Positions 1-4,928 are shown, numbered from the stretch's first letter. The stretch is 8,700 nucleotides of DNA from an uncultured Clostridia bacterium (GCA_905235755.1 CAJONA010000116.1:4949-13648), one strand, 5' to 3'. Made by a program: numbers and translations. Notes: a model not told the origin generated them from the sequence alone.

Positions 1-753
1 ATGGAGCGCGGTGCGAGCCAGCGCGGCTCGCTCGTCGTCTACGACAGGGCTCATTCGTCGATTTCCGAGGCACAGCGCGGCGATTTTGATTGGGACAAGA
101 TATTTGAGGGCGCCGAGTGGTTTCATTTCACGGGCATAACTCCCGCACTCGGCAAAAACGTGGCGGACATCTGCGTCGAGGCGTGCAAGGCGGCAAAGGA
201 GCGCGGCATCACCGTCTCGTGCGATCTCAACTACCGCAAAAAACTTTGGAGCAGGGAAGAGGCGCGAAAGACTATGAGCGAGATAGTCAAATACGTCGAC
301 GTCTGCATCGCCAACGAGGAGGACGCCGCCGACGTGTTCGGCATCTGCGCCCCCGACACGAGCATCACCGGCGGAAAACTCAGCCGCGACGGGTATAAAT
401 ACGTCGCAAGAGAACTCGCCGACCGCTTTGGATTCAAGACGGTGGCGATAACGCTCCGCTCGTCGATAAGCGCGTCGGACAACGGCTGGGCGGCGATGCT
501 GTACGAAAACGGCGAATACTTTTTTTCTAAGGAATACATGATACACATCGTCGACAGAGTAGGCGGAGGCGATTCGTTCGGAGCGGGGCTCATATATGCG
601 ACGCTCGCGGGGCAGAGTCCGCAGGAAAAGCTCGAATTTGCCGTTGCGGCAAGCTGCCTCAAACAGACTATCGAGGGCGACTTCAACTGCGTCACGGTCG
701 ATGAGGTGAAAAAACTCGCGGGCGGCGACGGAAGCGGCCGCGTCGCAAGATAA
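1..753 (+). CDS. kdgK: 2-keto-3-deoxygluconate kinase, PfkB family (5' end outside window)
   Basis: PfkB/ribokinase-family sugar kinase, probably phosphorylating 2-keto-3-deoxygluconate to KDPG in hexuronate or pectin breakdown (cytosolic). Seen in the 250 visible residues: an early GASQR...VYDRAHSS segment and DLNYRKKLW (residues 75-83), both typical of KDG kinases; then the PfkB C-terminal signature DRVGGGDSFGAG (185-196), with D191 as the expected catalytic base and the glycines forming the anion hole. The family is usually about 310-340 residues, and the N-terminal substrate-binding part of roughly 90 residues is missing, so the ATG at position 1 is almost certainly an internal Met and the gene begins upstream. 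It uses many GCG and other G/C-ending codons, unlike the next gene. No terminator is visible after its TAA stop. The family is secure; substrate preference (KDG versus a related ketose) is inferred from motif similarity. Confidence 0.85.
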   Translation: MERGASQRGSLVVYDRAHSSISEAQRGDFDWDKIFEGAEWFHFTGITPALGKNVADICVEACKAAKERGITVSCDLNYRKKLWSREEARKTMSEIVKYVDVCIANEEDAADVFGICAPDTSITGGKLSRDGYKYVARELADRFGFKTVAITLRSSISASDNGWAAMLYENGEYFFSKEYMIHIVDRVGGGDSFGAGLIYATLAGQSPQEKLEFAVAASCLKQTIEGDFNCVTVDEVKKLAGGDGSGRVAR

Positions 754-786
754 TATACAAAACAACGACAAGGTGATATTATCGAT

Positions 787-1818
787 ATGGAAGATTCTGA
801 CTATTGTGAAATGTTGATGTTTCTAACTGAAACTTGGAATATTTTCGTCAATAAAATTACTGAGTTAACGGAAGGTTCTGCAAAGTGTTTTATAATTGAA
901 AGCAAAACCGGCAAATATTTTTTTAAAGTTTATCAAAAAAAATTTGATCTTAATACATTATCTAATGAGATAACAATATGCGATTTTCTTACTAAAAAGG
1001 GCTTTTGGGTATCTACTTTTTTACTGTCAAAAAATTATAGATATGTAGAAGAATTCAAGGGCAAGTTATGTACTCTGCAAAACTTTATAGATGGTATTAC
1101 ATATCATAAATTCGAATTGCCAAAGAATTTGCTTTATAACTCTGTTGGGGTTTTAGCAAATATGAATATTGCAATGGAGGAATTGCCAATTCAGCTTCCT
1201 TTGGGATTTGATCATGATTGGCTTTCCGAATGGTCCGGGAATTTGGAAATTGAAAATTATAATAAATTACTTACTCGGTTAAATTGTGATGATGAGAATT
1301 ACAATAAAATCGCAAAGGATTTTGAAATCAAATGCAAGTTATTAAGTTCGTTTGACCCAACTGTGTTTCCTTTTTCTTCTCTTACTTTGGAAAATACTCA
1401 CGGCGATTATAATGTGCTACAACTGATTTTTTCAAGGAATGGAGTGAAAGCGGTAATTGATTTTTCCAGTTGTGCAAGAATCCCTATTTGTTGGGAACTT
1501 ATCCGCTCATATTCGCTTTCTAGCGAAGAATGCAGATACGGAATTATAGATATAAAAAATTTTATTGACTATATAAGAGAATATCTAAAAATAAGAAAAA
1601 TAAACAAATTGGATTTGGAGTTAATGCCTTATTTCTATTTGGTTACACTTCTTAGAAGTTCTTTTGGATACAAAGGATATATAGAAAAGAAGAATAACGG
1701 GCTTTTGGTTGATCCAATGGATATAAAAACTTTGGAATTTGCTTTTTGGAGAACAGATATGTGCAAATGGTTGTTCGATAATGCAGATTATATTTCTTCA
1801 GAAATAAAAAAATGGTAA
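787..1818 (+). CDS. APH-fold phosphotransferase-like protein, substrate unknown
   Basis: A 343-residue protein with the layout of aminoglycoside phosphotransferase/choline kinase-like enzymes. Seen: YFFKVY (44-49), whose K47 is the likely ATP-binding lysine; NEITICDFL (60-68), with E61 as the likely partner glutamate; the Brenner-type motif THGDYNVLQLIF (204-215), with catalytic D207; and AVIDFSSCARIPICWELIRSYS (222-243), with D225 as the likely DFG-like metal ligand. The position five residues after D207, normally Asn in HGDxxxxN, is Gln (Q212). Start ATG 787 is supported by AAGGTGAT at 770-777, nine bases upstream. The gene is visibly much richer in A/T than kdgK or the ribosomal genes, suggesting horizontal acquisition; no insertion sequence or repeat flanks it. 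It lies 33 bp after kdgK with no terminator between, so it may be co-transcribed. Drug resistance cannot be claimed: many such proteins act on sugars, amino acids or unknown small molecules. Confidence 0.75.
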   Translation: MEDSDYCEMLMFLTETWNIFVNKITELTEGSAKCFIIESKTGKYFFKVYQKKFDLNTLSNEITICDFLTKKGFWVSTFLLSKNYRYVEEFKGKLCTLQNFIDGITYHKFELPKNLLYNSVGVLANMNIAMEELPIQLPLGFDHDWLSEWSGNLEIENYNKLLTRLNCDDENYNKIAKDFEIKCKLLSSFDPTVFPFSSLTLENTHGDYNVLQLIFSRNGVKAVIDFSSCARIPICWELIRSYSLSSEECRYGIIDIKNFIDYIREYLKIRKINKLDLELMPYFYLVTLLRSSFGYKGYIEKKNNGLLVDPMDIKTLEFAFWRTDMCKWLFDNADYISSEIKKW

Positions 1819-1878
1819 TCCGGAAGGAAACTGATTAAATGTGGAAATGGAGTGCTATAGGCGACCAAGTATCAGCAT

Positions 1879-1910
1879 AAAAAAAGGGCAGCGTGAGCCG
1901 CTCTTTTTTT
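1879..1910. terminator. Bidirectional intrinsic terminator between convergent genes
   Basis: An A7 run (1879-1885) and GGGCAGC face GCCGCTC and a T7 run (1904-1910) around a GTGA loop (1892-1895). Pairs are GC, one A.C mismatch, then GGGC with GCTC including one G-T wobble, extended by A7/T7. Because the stem is flanked by A7 and T7, it presents a U-run on both strands. It ends the APH-like gene (stop 1816-1818) on plus and the AEC permease gene (stop 1951-1953) on minus. Confidence 0.85.
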
Positions 1911-1950
1911 GTTATGATTTCATTTCAATGCGAGGACAAAGCGCAAATGC

Positions 1951-2901
1951 TCAACCTCTGAGCGATACGATAAGACTTGCAAAATACATCATCAGAGGGA
2001 TTGTCGCCATAGAAAATACAGTTGTCAGCGACGATATCTTTGCGGCGAGATCGGGCTTTATGTCGTATTTTTGCGCGTACATCGCGCAGCTTGTCGCCGT
2101 AGGCAGAGCTGTGATGAGCGTGAACAGATAAACGAGCTCGCTTTTAAGACCGCACACGGTACAAAGAACACATATCAGCGCGGGGCAAAGAATCAGCTTC
2201 ACCGCGCAGATGTAATAGACTTTTTTGTCTAAAAACAGTTTTTTCAAAGGCATCGAGGCAATTATCGAGCCGACAATTATCATCGAACCCGGCGCACAAA
2301 TCGAGCTGAGCATGCTCATCGCCTGTTTTACGGCGACCGGCATATCAAACGGCAAGAGATATAAAATGATGCCGATTATCACAGGTATCGTGCCGTAATT
2401 GACGAGCATATTGAGCGGCTTTACTTTTATGTCGGTGCGGCCTTTTGAGAGCACGTACATACCGTACGTCCACAGAACGATGTGAAACGTTATCACGAAA
2501 AACGCTCCGTAGAACGCGCCTATTTCGCCGAACGTCGCTTTCATCACGGGTATTCCCATAAATCCCGAGTTTGAGAAGATGATCCCGAACCGGCATATCT
2601 TTTTCTCGTCGAGCGAGGTGAACTTCAACGTTGAGACAAGCGCAACGGCGGCGCACACCGCCATGACGATAAAGCCTATGCCCGTGACGATAAAACCGTT
2701 TTTGAGGTTTTCAAGTGAAAATTCGACCTCCGACAGCGCGCTCATTATCATAAACGGCTGCGCGACGCAAATTATAAATGTCGAAAAGCCTTTCGTGAAC
2801 ACCTCGTCGATAAGCTTGCATTTCGTCGCGATACAGCTTATCACGACGATAATGAAAAGCGTCATCACGGTATTTATCAAGGATGTTATATCAAGTGCCA
2901 T
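1951..2901 (-). CDS. AEC-family (auxin efflux carrier-like) permease
   Basis: An inner-membrane transporter of the AEC family, whose bacterial members move small organic acids such as malate or malonate; the substrate here is unknown. With the chosen start it is 316 residues, normal for the family. Seen: a hydrophobic first segment after MALDITSLIN; about ten hydrophobic segments throughout; the hallmark NSGFMGIPVM around residues 111-120; and the C-terminal pattern TALPTATSCAMYAQKYD...LTTVFSMATIPLMMY, typical of the second half. ATG 2901 was chosen because the hydrophobic N-terminus starts there and GGAG lies upstream (complement of 2915-2918, 13 bases, rather far). An ATG at 2943 would add 14 residues, mostly Arg/Lys, has no ribosome binding site and sits right at the T-run of the upstream terminator, so it is less likely. 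The gene lies after the LURP-one gene on the same strand but behind a terminator, so it probably has its own promoter. It is convergent with the APH-like gene. Confidence 0.85.
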   Translation of the reverse strand: MALDITSLINTVMTLFIIVVISCIATKCKLIDEVFTKGFSTFIICVAQPFMIMSALSEVEFSLENLKNGFIVTGIGFIVMAVCAAVALVSTLKFTSLDEKKICRFGIIFSNSGFMGIPVMKATFGEIGAFYGAFFVITFHIVLWTYGMYVLSKGRTDIKVKPLNMLVNYGTIPVIIGIILYLLPFDMPVAVKQAMSMLSSICAPGSMIIVGSIIASMPLKKLFLDKKVYYICAVKLILCPALICVLCTVCGLKSELVYLFTLITALPTATSCAMYAQKYDIKPDLAAKISSLTTVFSMATIPLMMYFASLIVSLRG

Positions 2902-2916
2902 TATTTTACTCTTTCT

Positions 2917-2932
2917 CCGACGCGCCCGTCGG
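2917..2932 (-). promoter_or_regulatory. Small hairpin over the permease ribosome binding site
   Basis: Arms CCGACG (2917-2922) and CGTCGG (2927-2932) pair around a 4-base loop. In the minus-strand transcript the downstream arm includes the two G residues of the only plausible Shine-Dalgarno (GGAG, complement of 2915-2918), so folding would partly hide it. Regulation is inferred; it may be chance in a GC-rich stretch. Confidence 0.3.
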
Positions 2933-2945
2933 CGACGTTTCATTT

Positions 2946-2981
2946 AAAAAGGTCGATGATCTTTGCGATCACGACCTTTTT
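2946..2981 (-). terminator. Intrinsic terminator after the LURP-one gene
   Basis: AAAAAGGTCG (2946-2955), one bulged A, then TGATC pair with GATCA and CGACCTTTTT (2972-2981) around a TTTGC loop. It starts 17 bases beyond the LURP-one stop codon and, read on minus, ends in five U residues. It is nearly symmetric, so it could also act on the plus strand. It separates the LURP-one gene from the permease gene. Confidence 0.8.
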
Positions 2982-2998
2982 ATCGATATTATATTTGC

Positions 2999-3514
2999 TT
3001 AATTGCCGGATGAATATGAGGAAGAAGCCGCGTTCTGATCTTTGCGATCCGTTATGTTGTCGATCGCTATTACCAACGCGACGATCAATGTGGCGTCTAC
3101 GTCGTCATCGATCGTCAGAACGAACGAGTCGCGCAGGGATATTTTTCTTGCAACGTGCCCGACCTCTTTGCCGTTAAGGATGATCTTGTAGTTGAATTGG
3201 AGGATATTTCCGATTATCTCCATTTCGCCGAGATTCGACGTTATAAAATAACGGTCGTGCAGTGAAAATACCTTTCTTCTGATCGTCGCTACCGTGTTCT
3301 CTTCGGGATCGAGTACGAACGCCTTGTAGGCGAAAAGACGCCAGAATTTGTTGCGAACGATATACTTTACATTATCGTTCAGGTCGGTTATGAATTTTTT
3401 ACTTGTGAATGAAAAGACCTTGCCTTTTACTTTAAGAACGTCATTGCCGTCCACGTCCTGAACCACGGACGAACCGCCGATAGAGATCCATTTGTTTTTG
3501 ATAGATAATTGCAT
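2999..3514 (-). CDS. LURP-one-related (tubby C2-like) protein
   Basis: A 171-residue protein of the LURP-one-related family, a closed beta-barrel with a buried C-terminal helix, similar to the tubby/scramblase fold. The bacterial role is not established; lipid or membrane association is only suspected from the fold. Seen: two internally similar strand pairs, KVFSFTSKKFI (32-42) and KVFSLHDRYFITS (81-93); regular alternating hydrophobic strands; and a hydrophobic C-terminal helix ATLIVALVIAIDNI (141-154), followed by a polar Ser-rich tail. No signal peptide is visible. Start ATG 3514 is well supported by GGGAGG six bases upstream. It lies only 34 bp downstream of tRNA-Ala on the same strand with no terminator between, so it may be transcribed from the tRNA promoter. 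A terminator follows it. Confidence 0.8.
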   Translation of the reverse strand: MQLSIKNKWISIGGSSVVQDVDGNDVLKVKGKVFSFTSKKFITDLNDNVKYIVRNKFWRLFAYKAFVLDPEENTVATIRRKVFSLHDRYFITSNLGEMEIIGNILQFNYKIILNGKEVGHVARKISLRDSFVLTIDDDVDATLIVALVIAIDNITDRKDQNAASSSYSSGN

Positions 3515-3548
3515 AATGATCCTCCCGAATAATTTTTATTTTTTATAC

Positions 3549-3624
3549 TGGTGGACCCGGTGGGACTTGAACCCATGACCTCCGCGTTGCGAACGCGGCG
3601 CTCTCCCAACTGAGCTACGGGCCC
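3549..3624 (-). tRNA. tRNA-Ala, anticodon CGC
   Basis: A 76-nt cloverleaf read on minus. The acceptor GGGCCCG pairs with CGGGTCC and contains the G3-U70 pair that defines tRNA-Ala. D stem is GCTC/GAGC, the anticodon stem CCGCG/CGCGG encloses TTCGCAA, and the T loop is TTCAAGT. CCA is encoded (3549-3551). The outermost T-stem pair is A.C (ATGGG opposite CCCAC), a slight weakness. It reads GCG only by Watson-Crick pairing; most bacteria rely on the UGC isoacceptor. An extended -10 promoter lies just upstream. Confidence 0.95.
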
Positions 3625-3635
3625 GTGTTTCGAAC

Positions 3636-3644
3636 ATTATATCA
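3636..3644 (-). promoter_or_regulatory. Extended -10 promoter of tRNA-Ala
   Basis: On minus the sequence is TGATATAAT, an extended -10 (TGn then TATAAT), about 12 bases before the tRNA 5' end. The -35 position at 17-bp spacing (TTCCAT) matches consensus poorly, as expected for an extended -10 promoter. The upstream DNA (3645-3720) is A/T-rich. The same 9-mer precedes tRNA-Arg. Confidence 0.6.
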
Positions 3645-3731
3645 TATAAAAATGAAAAATGGAATACTTTTTTATAAAAAATATGAAAAATTTACGCAAA
3701 AAATCAATGTTTGAAAAAATTATATCGGCAA

Positions 3732-3847
3732 CATGCCGCCGTACACGTCATCGGCGAAGCGGCATCATACGCGAATCGAATGTCATCGCGCGCAGTGCGA
3801 TATCATACCGCAGATATATCATCCGTTCCGTCAGGAACCGATATCAT
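3732..3847. repeat. Degenerate tandem array of short (A)TATCAT-ended units
   Basis: On plus the triplet CAT recurs at 3732, 3749, 3766, 3784, 3804, 3820 and 3845, a spacing of 16-25 bases, and three copies carry the fuller TATCAT (ending at 3806, 3822 and 3847). Some units hold small stems, for example GTTCC-GTCA-GGAAC (3825-3838) and TCGC...GCGA (3786-3800). It resembles the hairpin arrays seen between genes in many gut Clostridia, heavily decayed. No convincing gene lies here: the open frames across 3659-3950 lack ribosome binding sites and run into the terminator or tRNA. Confidence 0.4.
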
Positions 3848-3892
3848 TGAAAGAAGCCTGATTTGTCCGGTAGACAAATCAGGCTTCTTTCA
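3848..3892 (-). terminator. Strong hairpin terminator of the tRNA-Arg/tRNA-Val transcript
   Basis: A perfect 20-bp stem (3848-3867 pairing with 3873-3892) around a 5-base loop. Read on minus it starts directly after the encoded CCA of tRNA-Val. The arm ends in AGGCTTCTTTC, so the U-run is short and interrupted, but the stem is very stable. It may also help 3'-end processing of the tRNA. Confidence 0.75.
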
Positions 3893-3969
3893 TGGTGGAG
3901 ACGAGGGGGCTCGAACCCATGACCTCACGGATGTGAACCGTGCGCTCTGACCAGCTGAGCTACGCCTCC
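3893..3969 (-). tRNA. tRNA-Val, anticodon CAC
   Basis: A 77-nt cloverleaf on minus. The acceptor GGAGGCG pairs with CGTCTCC, D stem is GCTC/GAGC, and the anticodon stem CACGG/CCGTG encloses TTCACAT (anticodon CAC, codon GUG). T loop is TTCGAGC and CCA is encoded (3893-3895). The T stem ATGGG opposite CCCCT has one internal T.C mismatch. Second gene of a two-tRNA transcript, 37 bases downstream of tRNA-Arg, with a terminator directly after it. Confidence 0.95.
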
Positions 3970-3977
3970 GTTTATTT

Positions 3978-4006
3978 CGCAAAGCACTGCGACGCAATGC
4001 TTTGCG
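3978..4006. repeat. Near-perfect palindrome in the tRNA-Arg/tRNA-Val spacer
   Basis: A 29-bp inverted repeat centred on 3992: arms CGCAAAGCA (3978-3986) and TGCTTTGCG (3998-4006), then a C/A mismatch, then TGCG/CGCA around a single central A. It abuts the 3' CCA of tRNA-Arg, so the precursor would form a hairpin immediately after that tRNA. There is no U-run, so simple termination is unlikely; a processing element or protein-binding site is possible. Confidence 0.55.
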
Positions 4007-4083
4007 TGGCCTACCCGACAGGAATCGAACCTGCAACCGCCGGAATCGGAATCCGGTACTCTATCCAATTGAGCCACGGGTAG
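4007..4083 (-). tRNA. tRNA-Arg, anticodon CCG
   Basis: A 77-nt cloverleaf on minus. The acceptor CTACCCG pairs with CGGGTAG with discriminator G, D stem is GCTC/GAGT, and the anticodon stem CCGGA/TCCGG encloses TTCCGAT (anticodon CCG, codon CGG). D-loop is AATTGGATA, consistent with the A20 arginine identity base. T arm is GCAGG-TTCGATT-CCTGT, and CCA is encoded (4007-4009). First gene of the Arg-Val transcript; its promoter at 4099-4107 diverges from the S10 operon promoter. Confidence 0.95.
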
Positions 4084-4098
4084 ATGCAGCGCATTAAG

Positions 4099-4107
4099 AT
4101 TATATCA
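4099..4107 (-). promoter_or_regulatory. Extended -10 promoter of the tRNA-Arg/tRNA-Val transcript
   Basis: On minus the motif is TGATATAAT, identical to the tRNA-Ala promoter, ending 15 bases before the tRNA 5' end. The -35 region at 17-bp spacing (TCCAAA) is poor, but A6 tracts lie upstream (complements of 4119-4124 and 4130-4135) and could act as an UP element. Confidence 0.6.
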
Positions 4108-4240
4108 TAATACAACGCTTTTTTGGAGCTTTTTTCAAAAAAATATTAAAATTGTATAATTTGCACAAAAACAGGCTAAAATTAAATCAAAATTTCTACA
4201 TTTTTTGAACGCAAAATTTTCGATTTTTTTCAAAAAACTA

Positions 4241-4269
4241 TTGCAAAAGAAGGGAAAATAGTGTAAAAT
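4241..4269 (+). promoter_or_regulatory. Sigma-A-type promoter of the S10 operon
   Basis: -35 TTGCAA (4241-4246), 17-bp spacer, -10 TAAAAT (4264-4269), giving a predicted start near 4276. The -10 matches consensus at 5 of 6 and the -35 at 4 of 6. Repeated A- and T-tracts between about 4189 and 4237 precede it and may act as an UP element or bend the DNA. It would drive rpsJ onward with a leader of about 250 nt. The stretch 4111-4240 holds no gene, only A/T tracts between two divergent promoters. Confidence 0.65.
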
Positions 4270-4404
4270 GGAAAGGCTTGATGTGCGATGAAGCGGAAGG
4301 TTGCCGATAAAATCGGGTAATTTCCGTGGAGTATGCCCGTTTAAGTTTGAAAAGTCCTTTGGATATTGCGCCGCGTGCGGCGTCAATCCGTTTGAGACCA
4401 TGTT

Positions 4405-4425
4405 GCCGGAAGCATTCCGGCTTTT
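4405..4425 (+). terminator. Attenuator-like hairpin in the S10 leader
   Basis: GCCGGAA (4405-4411) and TTCCGGC (4415-4421) form a perfect 7-bp stem with a 3-base loop, followed by TTTT (4422-4425). The short U-run suggests partial or regulated termination rather than a full stop, which fits a leader before essential genes. Confidence 0.5.
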
Positions 4426-4433
4426 ATGTGGGA

Positions 4434-4501
4434 TGCGTGGAAACGCGCGGGACGATGTTCAAACTATCCCGGCGGGATGATATCCGTCGGATCGCCACGC
4501 A
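4434..4501 (+). promoter_or_regulatory. Closed RNA domain just before the rpsJ ribosome binding site
   Basis: TGCGTGG (4434-4440) pairs perfectly with CCACGCA (4495-4501). Inside lie ATCCC-GGC-GGGAT (4466-4478) and ATCC-GTC-GGAT (4482-4492). A competing option is GGGA (4449-4452) with TCCC (4467-4470), and GCGT/ACGC (4435-4446) could open the closing stem. It ends about 10 bases before AAGGAGG, a good place to influence translation start. Confidence 0.45.
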
Positions 4502-4528
4502 AAAATAATACAAGGAGGAAATTTTAAA

Positions 4529-4840
4529 GTGGCAGTAAGCGAAAAAATCAGAATCAAACTGAAAAGTTACGATCACACTCTCATCGACGCGGCGGCAGAG
4601 AAAATAGTTGACGCGGCAAAGAGAAACGGCGCTACCGTATCCGGTCCCGTACCGCTTCCGACCGACAGAGAGATCATAACGATCCTTCGCGCCGTCCATA
4701 AATATAAGGACAGCCGTGAACAGTTTGAAATGAGAACCCACAAACGCCTTATCGACGTTATCAAACCGTCGCAGAAGGCAATCGAAGCTATCACAAGTCT
4801 TGAACTTCCGGCCGGCGTTGAGATCGAAGTAAAACTTTAA
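4529..4840 (+). CDS. rpsJ: 30S ribosomal protein S10
   Basis: S10 of the 30S head; in many bacteria also NusE, a transcription antitermination factor. The 103 residues match the usual length of about 102-105. Seen: KIRIKLKSYDHTLID (6-20), PVPLPTDREI (40-49) and the signature HKYKDSREQFEMRTHKRLID (57-76). The start is GTG 4529, supported by AAGGAGG at 4512-4518; no ATG fits the N-terminus. It is the first gene of the operon, after a leader of about 250 nt, and is separated from rplC by an unusually long structured spacer of 111 bp. Confidence 0.98.
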   Translation: MAVSEKIRIKLKSYDHTLIDAAAEKIVDAAKRNGATVSGPVPLPTDREIITILRAVHKYKDSREQFEMRTHKRLIDVIKPSQKAIEAITSLELPAGVEIEVKL

Positions 4841-4851
4841 TGCTTTGACGC

Positions 4852-4928
4852 GTGCGCTTCCTTAATTATAATAAGCGCACTCCCCGGTCAAGAGTCAAGT
4901 TGACCCGCCGGCATACGCCGTGGTCAAC
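4852..4928 (+). promoter_or_regulatory. Structured rpsJ-rplC intergenic region with competing hairpins
   Basis: Hairpin A: GTGCGCTT (4852-4859)/AAGCGCAC (4873-4880). Then GGTCAA (4886-4891), TTGACC (4900-4905) and a second GGTCAA (4922-4927): the middle arm can pair with either neighbour, not both. The downstream choice, GTTGACC (4899-4905)/GGTCAAC (4922-4928) around CGGC-ATAC-GCCG (4909-4920), ends 12 bases before the rplC Shine-Dalgarno. No stem has a good U-run, so translation control, processing or protein binding is likelier than termination. Confidence 0.5.

Larger units (their letters stand above)
4276..4511 (+). promoter_or_regulatory. Structured S10 operon leader RNA (candidate autoregulatory element)
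   Basis: A gene-free leader with ordered hairpins. P1: CGGAA (4294-4298)/TTCCG (4322-4326), enclosing CCGAT-AAA-ATCGG (4304-4316). P2: ATTG-CGCCG (4365-4373)/CGGCG-T-CAAT (4378-4387). P3: the attenuator-like stem at 4405-4425. P4: the closed domain 4434-4501. TTCCG of P1 can instead pair with CGGAA of P3 (4407-4411), which would break the P3 stem, as an antiterminator would. In E. coli the S10 leader is controlled by L4 (encoded here as rplD); I do not recognise that E. coli structure, so any L4 role is only an analogy. No convincing leader peptide was found. Confidence 0.5.

Noticed and set aside
1..3. ATG at the first base as the true kdgK start
   Set aside because: The protein begins inside the conserved KDG-kinase sequence, so the N-terminal part lies outside the window.
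787..1818. Aminoglycoside resistance gene
   Set aside because: Only the fold motifs are shared; nothing in the sequence supports a specific drug substrate.
1841..2131. Plus-strand open frame of 96 codons
   Set aside because: It crosses the terminator and runs antisense to the permease gene, with no ribosome binding site or recognisable sequence.
3732..3847. CRISPR array
   Set aside because: Units are too short and degenerate, there are no conserved repeats with unique spacers, and no cas genes lie nearby.
3659..3950. Small plus-strand frames over the tRNA spacer
   Set aside because: They lie over repeats, a terminator and antisense tRNA-Val; there is no ribosome binding site and composition is unlike protein.
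4268..4310. Possible leader peptides in the S10 leader
   Set aside because: One overlaps the -10 box and the other is nine codons without a ribosome binding site.
4326..4508. A 60-codon frame in the S10 leader
   Set aside because: It starts at GTG without a Shine-Dalgarno and lies over the strong RNA stems.
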